Assembly: GCA_028709805.1 (NCBI GenBank)
Contig: JAQUTL010000002.1
Location: 81,284 to 145,283 of the forward strand
Reading direction: 5' to 3'
DNA from: Victivallaceae bacterium
GTDB lineage: Bacteria; Verrucomicrobiota; Lentisphaeria; Victivallales; Victivallaceae
DNA length: 64,000 bases
The notes beneath the pieces were generated by a model. The model was not told where the DNA came from. It was given only the letters and a program-made list of their open reading frames with translations, and did no database searches. Shown one piece after another: positions 17,070 to 25,408 of the stretch; positions within the stretch are counted from its first letter, which is position 1; every line of letters begins with the position of its first letter. The position numbers and the translations under genes were made by a program.

Positions 17070-17232
17070 TTTTTGTATACAGCGTTCAGCAGCAAGCGGA
17101 TACAAGTCGGTAGGCACAAAGCCTGATACAATCTTGATATCGGAACAGTATTCCCAAAGTAAACAAGGCGGAGTCTATTATATTGGCTTCTTCGACGATC
17201 CTTGACATAACCCACAGCTCCTTTACGCTTTA

Positions 17233-17617
17233 TTAGAGGTATTTTGTCAAGCGTTTATTTGCAGATAAACCGTAATCTTTTAAGATTTTAGGCGTGACGA
17301 TCCACAAAAATTGCTCAGTCGTACTCCTCTATTCGCTGTCATAAAGCCATTGCCATAGCCAATCAAATCGTTTTTCTTCGTTTCTCCGCTCAATATGCGG
17401 GAACGTTTTTTTGGGGGATGTTTGTATTTCAGGTTTTCCGAATTCCGAAACGACCGGGGAAGTCAAAAATTCCCGTCTTTTATAGTGCGTTTCATACGGG
17501 ATATTCGGATGCGTAAAAAAAGCGGAAATAGTGGGGCTTTTCTGTGTGACTGCCGTCCAGCGTCGAAAAGGCGCGGGATTTTTTTTTATGAAATATTTCG
17601 GTGAGGTGGAACGGCTG
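17233..17617 (-). pseudogene. Decayed reading frame in an AT-rich gap between two tRNA genes
   Basis: On the minus strand a frame without a start codon runs about 95 codons to an in-frame TAG at 17329-17331 and continues 31 codons beyond it to TAA at 17233. The part before the TAG ends with a protein-like, charged and Trp-rich stretch (FPHIERRNEEKRFDWLWQWL). Homopolymers of 7 to 9 identical bases lie in it. Base composition is much more A/T-rich than the neighbours. I do not recognise the family. The rest of 17070-17714 holds only a 40-codon frame (17214 down to about 17092) with an AAAGGAG-preceded ATG and no recognisable product. Confidence 0.3.
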
Positions 17618-17714
17618 TGTTATCTTGTGTGGCCGTTGTGTGTTTTTGAGGGTTAATCCACCCATGTTTTCTGTTGTGCAGGGAAGTCCACTTTTATCGG
17701 TTTTTAGGGCAAAC

Positions 17715-17791
17715 TGGTGGGCGGTGGGGGACTCGAACCCTCGACAACTTGGGTGTAAACCAAGTACTCTAACCAACTGAGTTAACCGCCC
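17715..17791 (-). tRNA. tRNA-Val(UAC)
   Basis: A 77-nt tRNA on the minus strand: acceptor stem GGGCGGT/ACCGCCC, anticodon stem CTTGG/CCAAG with loop TTTACAC (anticodon UAC), T-arm GGGTTCGAGTCCC, discriminator A and an encoded CCA. Confidence 0.96.
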
Positions 17792-17808
17792 GGAACGGAC
17801 ACGCGTTT

Positions 17809-17836
17809 AATATACACACATGTCCGCTTTTTACAA
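17809..17836 (-). promoter_or_regulatory. Promoter of tRNA-Val
   Basis: Minus strand TTGTAA (17831-17836), 16 bp, TATATT (17809-17814), 18 bp before the tRNA 5' end. It sits directly behind the thi4 stop codon. Confidence 0.6.
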
Positions 17837-17837
17837 G

Positions 17838-18623
17838 CTATTTCCCAAGCTTTTTGAGAATCATACCGGCAACTTTCCGGCCGGACATCAGCATGCCGCC
17901 AAAAATCGGCCCCATCCGATATCCACCGGAAACATTGTTCGCACTCATGCCGCAGGCAAACAGTCCGGGATAATACTCCTTGGTGTTGTCTATCGTCGAA
18001 GCCTCGCCGGAGTCCACCCACATCGGCTTCTCGCCAAGTATCTTTCCACTCGACGTGTCCAGCGCAATCCCGGCTTTTTCCGTCGCCAGATGCATGATCT
18101 CGCTCGGATGTCCGGTGCCGTCCAATACCGCTTTCGCCAAGACCGTCAGCGGGTCAACGTGCATGCCCAGTCGTTCCACCGGAGTCCAGTTTATCACCAG
18201 GCCGCCGACTTCATTGTTCTTGAACACAATGTCTTCAACACTCATGGAATTGAAAATCATCGCTCCGGAGTGAACCGCGCCGTAAATCAGGCCGGACGCC
18301 ATCTCCACCGAGTCCAGTGTGTAGTAGCCTTTGTGGCCGGCAATCTCGCGATGGGCGATGCCGAAATCGTCAAGTATCCCCACCGCGTCCTCCTGCACTA
18401 CGACCTCGTTGAACAGCATGCCGCCGCCCCAGGTGCCGCCGCCCGGCGCCAGTTTGCGTTCAAACAGCGCAACTTTCACCCCGGCCTTCGCCATGTCGTG
18501 CGCCGCCACCAGCGCCGACGGACCGCCGCCGACAATCGCAACGTCAACATTCAACCCCGCAAGCAGTTTATCGTGAAACGAGCTGACGATGGCATGAGAA
18601 ATCACATTTTCAATCGTAGACAT
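17838..18623 (-). CDS. thi4: Thiazole synthase Thi4, His-type (sulfide-dependent ADP-thiazole synthase)
   Basis: A 261-residue Thi4 that makes the thiazole part of thiamine from NAD and glycine. The dinucleotide-binding motif [11 protein letters not shown] is at residues 28-38, followed by the [11 protein letters not shown] loop (61-71) and the end block [20 protein letters not shown]. In the active-site segment GMHVDPLT the position occupied by the sulfur-donating Cys of yeast THI4 appears to be His155, as in the Methanocaldococcus enzyme, which uses free sulfide and turns over catalytically. That fits a sulfide-rich anaerobic habitat. No other thiamine gene is in the window and I see no TPP riboswitch upstream. 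Confidence 0.93.
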   Translation of the reverse strand: MSTIENVISHAIVSSFHDKLLAGLNVDVAIVGGGPSALVAAHDMAKAGVKVALFERKLAPGGGTWGGGMLFNEVVVQEDAVGILDDFGIAHREIAGHKGYYTLDSVEMASGLIYGAVHSGAMIFNSMSVEDIVFKNNEVGGLVINWTPVERLGMHVDPLTVLAKAVLDGTGHPSEIMHLATEKAGIALDTSSGKILGEKPMWVDSGEASTIDNTKEYYPGLFACGMSANNVSGGYRMGPIFGGMLMSGRKVAGMILKKLGK

Positions 18624-18625
18624 AT

Positions 18626-18676
18626 TGTCGCATCCTCTCTATAGTTGATTGAGATTATTTAATATACCATGCGACA
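18626..18676. promoter_or_regulatory. Inverted repeat around the thi4 leader and -10 region
   Basis: TGTCGCAT (18626-18633) and its exact complement ATGCGACA (18669-18676) flank the thi4 leader. The second arm lies between the thi4 -10 and -35 boxes and the first lies next to the Shine-Dalgarno. It could be an operator pair or an RNA stem masking the ribosome site only if transcription starts further upstream; this is a guess. Confidence 0.3.
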
Positions 18677-18689
18677 GAATGAAAAACAA
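18661..18689 (-). promoter_or_regulatory. Possible promoter of thi4
   Basis: Minus strand TTGTTT (18684-18689), 17 bp, TATATT (18661-18666), followed by a leader of about 30 nt containing GAGAGG. Confidence 0.45.
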
Positions 18690-18694
18690 GCATT

Positions 18695-21238
18695 TCACTC
18701 GGCCGTTGAGACGTTGCGGCCAAGGAATCCGCGGTATTTTTCCGACAGATCGGATATCGCCCTGATATAATATTTTATCTGTTCGCGATTGGCGCAGATG
18801 CTTACCGCTCCGGCGGTTCCGCCGTCCGCGGTCGGCACGGTCAGATTACCGATCGCCATAAAACCTTTGAGCTGGAGGTCGCTCAGCGGACTGACAAAGA
18901 TTTCCGCATTTTTCAGTATCGACAGCCCCATCGTTCCCAGTATGTCGGCCGAGGCCGCCGGCATCAGATAGCGGGCGGTGTAATAAAATATCGGGTGGAT
19001 CATTGAATAAAGCTCAAGCAGTTCGTAACTTTCGCTGCGCCCCTGCCGGGTTGCGCAGATCATGCGGTTGAACTCCCGCTGAAAACGGATGAACGATTCC
19101 AGTGGGCGCCCTTCGTTCCAGTATTTTGACGGCCGGATGAACACCAGCGACAGTTCGCGCTCTTGCGACGGATCGTCCGGAGCCGTCAGATCCACCGGAA
19201 ACAAAAACTTGTTGTCCCGGAAATATTCGTGCTGCATCATTCCCCAGATGATCATGCCGGCAACGGTGGCGGCGCCTTCCATCCGGGTGGCGTACTGCCG
19301 GTTCAGCTCGCGGCGCAGGGCAAGCAGCGGTTCAAAGTTGACGAAAAGTCTGGCCCGGAATATGCGGTCGCCGCAGTAGATTACCTCCGGGCGCGCTTCC
19401 TGACTGGTCAGCGCCGGATAACTTATTTCACCGGCTGTTCCCCATTCCTGTTTGAGCTTTTCCAGTATTTCCTGCATCGGCATGCCGTCGACCGGAACGT
19501 GGTGATACTGGAACCACAGGTCGGTTTCGGAGAGGTCGGCGGTGAAGCGGCAGAAGATGTTCAGCAGCCCCCAGCCGGGATGTTTGTGTTTTTTCAGATC
19601 CGGCGTGCGGAGGCGTTTCCGCAGCGACTCGTCACAGTTGAAATCGAAATGGATGAAGGTGGCGGTCATGGTGCGGTCAAGCAGCATTTTCAGCTCCATG
19701 CGGGCCGGGACGCCGATATTTTTGATCCGGCCGGCCCAGAATTTCATGCGCAGAAAGAGTTCCTGCGGCCGAACCCGGTCCGAGCGGCTGCGCAGCGCGT
19801 TGTATTCCTGGACAAAGCGGTTCATCGTCCGTTCGATCATTTCCGGCGTCAGCGCCTGAAAACCCTGCTGCCGCGGGTCGAAAAACGGAATCAGGCGGAC
19901 GATGCGCCCGTCTTCGTCGTAGTCGGCCTCCACCACGTCGATAAAAAACACCCGCCGTCTTTTCAGTTTCATCACGCCGGGCTCTACCGCCCAGTAGTAG
20001 CTGCCCTGATTGCACAGGAAGCTGCTCAGCTTGCGGATCAGCTGTTTTTTCGCCTCTTCGCCGTCGGCCGGCGGCATATAGGCGTTGTAGTAGCGCAGTC
20101 TGAACGTGCCGAGCAGAAATTTTGAATATTCGTTGCGCAGGAATATGCCGGTGGCGGCCCGCCAGCCGTTTTCCTCTGCCCGCATCCCGAATTTTTTCAG
20201 CATCTGGAGCAGTTTGATGAACAGAAATACCACCGTGGTGCCGACCGTCCAGTGATCGACCAGGCGGCTCATGGTCAGCTTCGGCCGCCTCAACAGTTCG
20301 GTTGCGTCGCTGTGCCGGCGTGTTTTTGCTCCGGCGGTGACCGCCGGAGCGCTCTCCAGCTCAACCACGGTTTTGTCGTAATCGAATCCGGCGGTTGTGT
20401 TGTCGGAGAATCCGGCCAGCAGTCCGGCGGTGACCGCCGGCGCCTCAAGGTGCGGCGTATGTCCGCACTCCTTCAGTATTCTCACGGTTGAGTTGGCCAG
20501 CAGTCGGTGAAAGGCAAACGCGTCCCCGGAGTCGGTCACGATGTCTTTTCCGCCCCAGAGCAGCAGCACCGGGACGGCGATATTGCCGAGTTCGCGTTGA
20601 AATTCGATGGGGTCCGGCTGTTTGAACTGTTTTGCCGCCGTTGCCAGAAAGTCGATCGTCGCCGGATCGGAGAGCGCGGCGGCACCGCGCGCGATCATTT
20701 CATCGGTGATTTTCCCGGGGTCGGCAAAGGTCAGGCGCAACAGCGCATACGCGGTGACTGCCGGATTCTTATGCCGGGTCAGCAGCTCTGGCAGTCCGGC
20801 CACCGGCGCCGGCACGTTCCGGCAGAGTCCGGAGCTGTTGATCAGTACCAGCCGACGCACCAGCGGGCTGATTTTTTCCGACTGCATCGCCAGCAGCGCC
20901 GTTTCGCCGCCGGTGAAGTGGCCGACGACGGTGAGGTCGTGCAGCCGCAGCGCCCGGATGAACTCCTGAAGCACGGCCGCATGGTATTGAACGGTGAATT
21001 CGGAGCCGTCCGTTGTCTCGGTTCGCCCGAATTCGGAGAAGTTAGGCGCAATGATGCGGAAGTCGTCCGGCAGTTCTTGGAACAGCGGCACAAAGCATGT
21101 CCAGCCGGACGGCGTCAGACCGTGGACGAACAGAATTGTATTTTTGTCCGCTCCGCCCGAATCGCAGTAATGGATTATTTGATTGCGGCCGCCGATTGAT
21201 ATAATCAGTTCCCGCCCGATCAGTTTTTCAATGTTCAT
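18695..21238 (-). CDS. Fusion of a serine-less alpha/beta hydrolase with a CAT-fold acyltransferase
   Basis: An 847-residue two-part protein. Residues 1-275 have the alpha/beta hydrolase fold: oxyanion loop VHGLTPSG (38-45), acid Asp232 in WGGKDIVTD and His260 in CGHTPHLE. The nucleophile elbow reads GHFTGG, with Phe108 where the Ser of G-x-S-x-G belongs. Residues 320-847 look like a CoA-dependent acyltransferase of the chloramphenicol acetyltransferase/condensation type, with the catalytic HHxxxDG motif as HHVPVDG (579-585) and a distant second half. The start at 21238 overlaps the amrS stop by 4 bp (ATGA); the open frame further upstream lies inside amrS. Likely a lipid or secondary-metabolite acyl transfer, substrate unknown. 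Confidence 0.7.
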   Translation of the reverse strand: MNIEKLIGRELIISIGGRNQIIHYCDSGGADKNTILFVHGLTPSGWTCFVPLFQELPDDFRIIAPNFSEFGRTETTDGSEFTVQYHAAVLQEFIRALRLHDLTVVGHFTGGETALLAMQSEKISPLVRRLVLINSSGLCRNVPAPVAGLPELLTRHKNPAVTAYALLRLTFADPGKITDEMIARGAAALSDPATIDFLATAAKQFKQPDPIEFQRELGNIAVPVLLLWGGKDIVTDSGDAFAFHRLLANSTVRILKECGHTPHLEAPAVTAGLLAGFSDNTTAGFDYDKTVVELESAPAVTAGAKTRRHSDATELLRRPKLTMSRLVDHWTVGTTVVFLFIKLLQMLKKFGMRAEENGWRAATGIFLRNEYSKFLLGTFRLRYYNAYMPPADGEEAKKQLIRKLSSFLCNQGSYYWAVEPGVMKLKRRRVFFIDVVEADYDEDGRIVRLIPFFDPRQQGFQALTPEMIERTMNRFVQEYNALRSRSDRVRPQELFLRMKFWAGRIKNIGVPARMELKMLLDRTMTATFIHFDFNCDESLRKRLRTPDLKKHKHPGWGLLNIFCRFTADLSETDLWFQYHHVPVDGMPMQEILEKLKQEWGTAGEISYPALTSQEARPEVIYCGDRIFRARLFVNFEPLLALRRELNRQYATRMEGAATVAGMIIWGMMQHEYFRDNKFLFPVDLTAPDDPSQERELSLVFIRPSKYWNEGRPLESFIRFQREFNRMICATRQGRSESYELLELYSMIHPIFYYTARYLMPAASADILGTMGLSILKNAEIFVSPLSDLQLKGFMAIGNLTVPTADGGTAGAVSICANREQIKYYIRAISDLSEKYRGFLGRNVSTAE

Positions 21239-22119
21239 GAAATGCGCAGATTTCCGAGTTTGATCTGTTTTATTCCGGCGTCGGCGGCCAGGTCGCGGAT
21301 TGCAAACAGCGTTTTCGCCGGCGTCGGCGGCAGTTCCATGCAGCGATGGGCGGGGTGGAAGGCTGAAAAGTGCAGGACAATTTCCGGGGAAAGCTCCGTT
21401 TTGACCCAATCGATGAAATGCTTTATCGTTTCAAGATCGTCATTCAATGTGGGGATTATCAGCATGGTAAGTTCAAGATGTTTGCCAAGACTGAAAAAAT
21501 ATTTCACACTGTCAAGCACTGCGGCGAGTTCGCCGCTGATGTTGCGGCGGTAAAAATCGGCGGAGAACCCCTTGACGTCAAAATTCGCCGCGTCGATATC
21601 GCGATAAAGCTCCGCCGCGGCCTCCAAGGTGACGTAGCCGTTGGTGACCAGTACGTTCTTCAATCCGGCCCGGTGTGCCGCCGCGGCGGCGTCAATCACA
21701 AATTCCGCGAACACCGCCGGCTCGTTGTAAGTATATGAGATTGAAGGGCAGCCGCGGTGGATCGCCGCTTTCGCCAGTTGTTCCGGGGGGTAGTACGGCG
21801 CGTCGGGAAATTCGCGGTAGTCGCCGCGGGAAAGCGTGTCGTTCTGACACCAGCGGCAGTCCAGATTGCAGCCGAAAGTACCGACCGAAAAAGTATTGGT
21901 TCCCGCCATCCAGTCGGCCAGCGGCTTTTTCTCGATCGGGTCAACATTCGCGGCAACTATTCTGCCGTAACTTGTGCTGAAAAACGTTCCGCCGACATTC
22001 CGGCGCACCCGGCAGAAGCCGTATTCTCCGTCGCGCACCCGGCAGCGGCGCGGGCAGAGGGCGCATTCACACTCGCCGGTATGCAGTTTCCGGTAGAAAG
22101 ACGCTTCTTTGGGTTCCAT
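21235..22119 (-). CDS. amrS: AmmeMemoRadiSam-type radical SAM protein AmrS
   Basis: A 294-residue radical SAM protein. It has an N-terminal Cys cluster (ECALCPRRCRVRDGEYGFC) typical of AmrS/PflA-like proteins and the SAM-cluster motif GCNLDCRWCQN (C-x3-C-x2-C). The ISYTYNEP and FDVKGFSADFYRR segments are also typical of AmrS. In other genomes amrS is neighbour to Memo-like and AMMECR1-like genes, whose joint function is unknown; neither is nearby here. It overlaps the fused acyltransferase gene and follows a small lipoprotein gene by 31 bp. Confidence 0.92.
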   Translation of the reverse strand: MEPKEASFYRKLHTGECECALCPRRCRVRDGEYGFCRVRRNVGGTFFSTSYGRIVAANVDPIEKKPLADWMAGTNTFSVGTFGCNLDCRWCQNDTLSRGDYREFPDAPYYPPEQLAKAAIHRGCPSISYTYNEPAVFAEFVIDAAAAAHRAGLKNVLVTNGYVTLEAAAELYRDIDAANFDVKGFSADFYRRNISGELAAVLDSVKYFFSLGKHLELTMLIIPTLNDDLETIKHFIDWVKTELSPEIVLHFSAFHPAHRCMELPPTPAKTLFAIRDLAADAGIKQIKLGNLRIS

Positions 22120-22149
22120 AGGCTAGGTGTTTCCGTAAGCTGTTTGAAA

Positions 22150-22575
22150 TCAGTAAAAGGTTTTCATCGCTTCGGTGATCTGGTCGCGGTAGTCATTGAC
22201 TTCGACTCCGACCAGCATGAAGGAGCCGTACACCAATACCGGAAATTTCAGGCCGAGCGTCATTGCATAGCCGCGGCGCTTGAATTTTTCCAGATCCTCG
22301 GCCATCCGGTGGATGTTGATGTCGTATTTATAGACGCCGATCTCTTTGTCGTTGGCGATCTGAATGGCGCAGGCGCTTTCGGCTCCGTACACCGTCGGAT
22401 TGATCGCCTGAACCTGCGTCACCGGAATGCCGCATTTCGTCAGATGGTCGGCCAGATCGAGCATTTGAAGGTGGTTGTTGCTTTTTTCGCCGCCGGAAAA
22501 CACCGAACAGCCGGCCGCGAGCACGGTAATGACGGCGACGACGGCCGGGAAAATGATTTTCTTAAATATGCGCAT
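22150..22575 (-). CDS. Small lipoprotein of unknown function
   Basis: A 141-residue lipoprotein: MRIFKKIIF, hydrophobic stretch, then TVLAAGC lipobox (Cys at about residue 23). The rest is a compact mixed domain without a named family, ending in YRDQITEAMKTFY. ATG 22575 is preceded by GGAGAG; the longer open frame overlaps the FmdB gene in another reading frame and is unlikely to be translated. Second gene of the fmdB-amrS operon. Confidence 0.75.
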   Translation of the reverse strand: MRIFKKIIFPAVVAVITVLAAGCSVFSGGEKSNNHLQMLDLADHLTKCGIPVTQVQAINPTVYGAESACAIQIANDKEIGVYKYDINIHRMAEDLEKFKRRGYAMTLGLKFPVLVYGSFMLVGVEVNDYRDQITEAMKTFY

Positions 22576-22600
22576 GATTCTGGCACTCTCCATTGAATGG

Positions 22601-22825
22601 TTAATGTTCGTGGTGGCAGCAGCAGGAGCCGCATTCGTGACTGCCGCTGTGTCCGCAACTTTCGGCGTTCCGGCAGTTGTCGCTTCCGCCGACGGCAAAG
22701 CCGGAGAACAGCCGCTTCACATTGTGACTTTGACAAGCCGGACAGCCGGTTTGTTCATCACTTGAACGGACTATCTTTTCAAATTTTTCGCCGCATTCGG
22801 CGCATTTATATTCAAAAATCGGCAT
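22601..22825 (-). CDS. FmdB-family zinc-ribbon regulatory protein
   Basis: A 74-residue protein beginning MPIFEYKCAECGEKFE, the FmdB putative regulatory zinc ribbon, with paired CAEC and CPAC motifs. A His/Cys-rich tail (SHECGSCCCHHEH) may bind further metal. First gene of the operon that continues into the lipoprotein, amrS and the fused acyltransferase. Confidence 0.9.
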   Translation of the reverse strand: MPIFEYKCAECGEKFEKIVRSSDEQTGCPACQSHNVKRLFSGFAVGGSDNCRNAESCGHSGSHECGSCCCHHEH

Positions 22826-22861
22826 AATGACTTTCCCGCTGGTTGTTTATGTGCTATATTA

Positions 22862-22890
22862 AAAATAGACGTTCAAGCGGGGTTTGTCAA
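22862..22890 (-). promoter_or_regulatory. Promoter of the fmdB-lipoprotein-amrS operon
   Basis: Minus strand perfect TTGACA (22885-22890), 17 bp, TATTTT (22862-22867), with a leader of about 30 nt before fmdB. Confidence 0.65.
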
Positions 22891-22908
22891 TAAATTATTC
22901 GGAGATAT

Positions 22909-23304
22909 ATGTCAAAAACAGTCAGGGTTGCCGCCGCGGTGATTGAGCGGGGAGGCGATGTGCTGGTGTGCAGCCGGCCGGCAGGCGACGCGATGTGCGG
23001 CAAATGGGAGTTTCCGGGTGGAAAACTGGAGGCCGGCGAAAGTTTTGCCGAGGCACTGCGCCGAGAACTTCGCGAGGAGCTTTCCATCGCGGATGCAACG
23101 GTGCTTGACACGCTCGGCTCCGCCGGATTTGTCCGGCCGGACAAAACGGTGACGATCAGTTTTCTGCGCTGCCGTCTGGCGGCGGGGCAGCCGATCGTTC
23201 CCGCCGAAGGGCAGCGGTTCCGCTGGGTAGGGCGGCGCGAATTGAGCCGGATCGACTTTTTGCCGGCCGATCGCGATTTTGTTCTCCGGTTGAGCGGCTT
23301 TTGA
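22909..23304 (+). CDS. mutT: MutT-like Nudix hydrolase (8-oxo-dGTP diphosphatase)
   Basis: A 131-residue Nudix protein. The Nudix box is complete (G-x5-E-x7-REUxEE-x-U: GGKLEAGESFAEALRRELREEL at about residues 38-60), preceded by the MutT-type GKWEFPGGKLE, which points to cleansing of oxidised nucleotides. CGGAGATAT precedes the ATG. Divergent from fmdB, and followed after 84 bp by a secreted protein gene. Confidence 0.93.
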   Translation: MSKTVRVAAAVIERGGDVLVCSRPAGDAMCGKWEFPGGKLEAGESFAEALRRELREELSIADATVLDTLGSAGFVRPDKTVTISFLRCRLAAGQPIVPAEGQRFRWVGRRELSRIDFLPADRDFVLRLSGF

Positions 23305-23388
23305 TTTGCATTTTCAGGTTTTCAATATTAAAGTAACCCGGTATAAACCAATCGGTTTGTTTCTGGAATCAAGACAGGGAGCGTAACC

Positions 23389-24894
23389 ATGAAATCACGC
23401 ATTGCGATCGTTTTTCTGGCGGTGTTGGCCGGCGGACTGCTGGGCGCCGCCGAACCGCCGGCGGAGTTTTCCACCGCGCTGTGGAGCCGGGTGGAGAAAA
23501 AGTCTCTGCTGACCGATAAAAAATACAGCGAATTGCTCAAAAACTACATCTCGGCCAGCGGCGACCTTGAGTTCTGGCGCAACCGGCGGCTGGACTCTCC
23601 GGACATGCGCATACTCACCGGCGAACTGATGACGGCGGCCGCGCTTGAACGCGAACTCGCCGTTTCCGGCGCCGATTCGCGCAAACTCCGCGAGCAGGAG
23701 CGCAAGTGCGACGCGATCCGCGCACAGATCGACGACTTGTGGAGCCGCGACACCGCGCTGCCGGAATACGCCAAACTTTCCTCCGCGGCTTCGGACGCCG
23801 CGGCAAAACTTTACGACCGCGCCGTCTGGCTGCTGCGTCGCGCCCGGGGGCGCGATGCCGCCGAAGCGCTGCGTATGCTGCTGGCCACCAAGTCGATCGC
23901 CATTCCGTCCACGCTGCAGATCGCATCGGATGACGCGGCGGTACCGGCCATGCCTCTGGATGACGCCGGGCTGTATGCCGGATACGAGCAGCGGCTTCTG
24001 GCCAAAGATCCCGGATACGCGCTGCTGAAGTCGCAGTGCGACGTGGCGTTCAATATTCTTTCGCAGTGGCAGGAGCTTCAGCTTTCGTCCACTCCGGAGG
24101 GGCGCAAGGTGCTTGACGATTTCAATGCGGCCAGCGGCAAAGTGGTGAAGCTTGCCGGTGACGCCACGGTTCCGCAGGCTGAACTGCTCAACGCGAAAAG
24201 CGAACTTGACCGCGCCTCAGCCGAGCTTAAGCGGGTGCAGTATTATGTGTTCCGCAGCGACCGGCAGAACCGGATTCTTACCGACTCCTATTATAAGACG
24301 CGTGCAAAGATGCTGAAGCGCGGCGTTGAACTGCTGGAAGGCGCCAAGGGCGACGCGGCGGCGCAGGCGCTCGCCGGCCGGATTCGCACGCTTCAGGAAA
24401 AGTCGTCGCCGGAATCCTCCGGTGTGCTGGGCGCGGAGACCGCCGCCGCTCCGGTGGTGGAGGCCGGGCTGGAGGGATGGGAAAATAAATTTTTTGCCGG
24501 TGACGGCGAATTTCTGCGTCTCAAGTCGGAATACGCTTCGGCCCGGCTTGCGCTGAAAACCTATCAGCACGACCGGATAAAATGCTCCGCCGAGGGCGCG
24601 GTGCTGCTCGACGAGATCACCGGGATGGAAACCGAGATAAAGGAGAAGCGCGCCGCCGCCGCGCCGGATGGCGAGATCGAAAAATTGATCGTGGAGCGCA
24701 ATCTTTCGGTGCAGGCGCTCGGACGGCTCTATCAGAGCGAGATCGCCGGTGATATTGTCAACATCACGCTTCAGAAGAAGCTCGCCGACTCCCGCGCCGC
24801 GCTGTATGACTACACGGTCGGAAAACTTAAAGCGTCCGCCGACCCGGAGGCCGCGGCGATTCTGGCGAAAATGAACGGGAAGACGGAGAAGTAG
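23389..24894 (+). CDS. Exported helical protein of unknown function
   Basis: A 501-residue protein with a Sec signal peptide (MKSRIAIVFLAVLAGGLLGAAE). The mature part is almost entirely helical, charged and Ala/Leu/Lys/Glu-rich. It contains repeated units of similar layout, each with a y-x-LLK or FL-x-LKSEY helix followed by a LLDE-type helix (around residues 45, 210 and 385), suggesting two or three copies of a coiled-coil domain, somewhat like YlbF-type helical hairpins. No catalytic motif. The next gene starts 3 bp after its stop, so both are exported and cotranscribed. Confidence 0.7.
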   Translation: MKSRIAIVFLAVLAGGLLGAAEPPAEFSTALWSRVEKKSLLTDKKYSELLKNYISASGDLEFWRNRRLDSPDMRILTGELMTAAALERELAVSGADSRKLREQERKCDAIRAQIDDLWSRDTALPEYAKLSSAASDAAAKLYDRAVWLLRRARGRDAAEALRMLLATKSIAIPSTLQIASDDAAVPAMPLDDAGLYAGYEQRLLAKDPGYALLKSQCDVAFNILSQWQELQLSSTPEGRKVLDDFNAASGKVVKLAGDATVPQAELLNAKSELDRASAELKRVQYYVFRSDRQNRILTDSYYKTRAKMLKRGVELLEGAKGDAAAQALAGRIRTLQEKSSPESSGVLGAETAAAPVVEAGLEGWENKFFAGDGEFLRLKSEYASARLALKTYQHDRIKCSAEGAVLLDEITGMETEIKEKRAAAAPDGEIEKLIVERNLSVQALGRLYQSEIAGDIVNITLQKKLADSRAALYDYTVGKLKASADPEAAAILAKMNGKTEK

Positions 24895-24897
24895 GCC

Positions 24898-25323
24898 ATG
24901 AATATCCGACGGATCGCGACGTTGTTCGCAATGGCGGTCGCGGCGGCCGCGGCGCTGTTGTGCCAGGGGTGCGTATCCTCCGAGCCGACTGCCAAATATT
25001 TCGGGCGCTACTCTTCGGCCGACACCGGGTGGTTTGTGCAGCTTTATCGTGACGGCAGCTTCACTTATTCGTTTTGGATCGACGAGGAAACCGGAAAACC
25101 GCAGATGGTCTCCACCGGCTTCTGCGATTTTGACGTTGACGATTCCGACCGGCCGCGAATTATTGCCCATCTCAATTACATGCAGGACAAATTCCAGTTT
25201 GTGTTTTCTCCGGACGGCCGTCAGATGGCGGTGATGCTGAAGCTGCCGGACAACAATCCTACGGTCGAAAAATACGGGCGGCAGATATTGCTGACCCGCG
25301 AAGCCGGTATTCCGGCGCGATGA
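24898..25323 (+). CDS. Small lipoprotein of unknown function
   Basis: A 141-residue protein with a signal ending in LLCQGC (lipobox, Cys about residue 25). The mature domain has alternating beta-strand patterns (GWFVQLYRDGSFTYSF, FQFVFSPDGRQMAVML), resembling small beta-sandwich lipoproteins that test a value against a threshold; no named family recognised. The Shine-Dalgarno lies inside the end of the preceding gene. Confidence 0.7.
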   Translation: MNIRRIATLFAMAVAAAAALLCQGCVSSEPTAKYFGRYSSADTGWFVQLYRDGSFTYSFWIDEETGKPQMVSTGFCDFDVDDSDRPRIIAHLNYMQDKFQFVFSPDGRQMAVMLKLPDNNPTVEKYGRQILLTREAGIPAR

Positions 25324-25345
25324 CCGGAAAAACGGCGGTTTTTGC

Positions 25346-25373
25346 TTGTAATTATCAAAAATCGTGGTATATT
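25346..25373 (+). promoter_or_regulatory. Promoter of the hydG operon
   Basis: TTGTAA (25346-25351), 16 bp, TATATT (25368-25373), about 35 bp before the hydG start, which has AAGGAG. Confidence 0.6.
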
Positions 25374-25408
25374 TACTCCACAGTAACCAAGCAGAAGGAG
25401 TGGGGTTT

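Noticed and set aside
18624..18694. TPP riboswitch upstream of thi4
   Set aside because: The leader is only about 35-70 nt and lacks the conserved CUGAGA and related elements.
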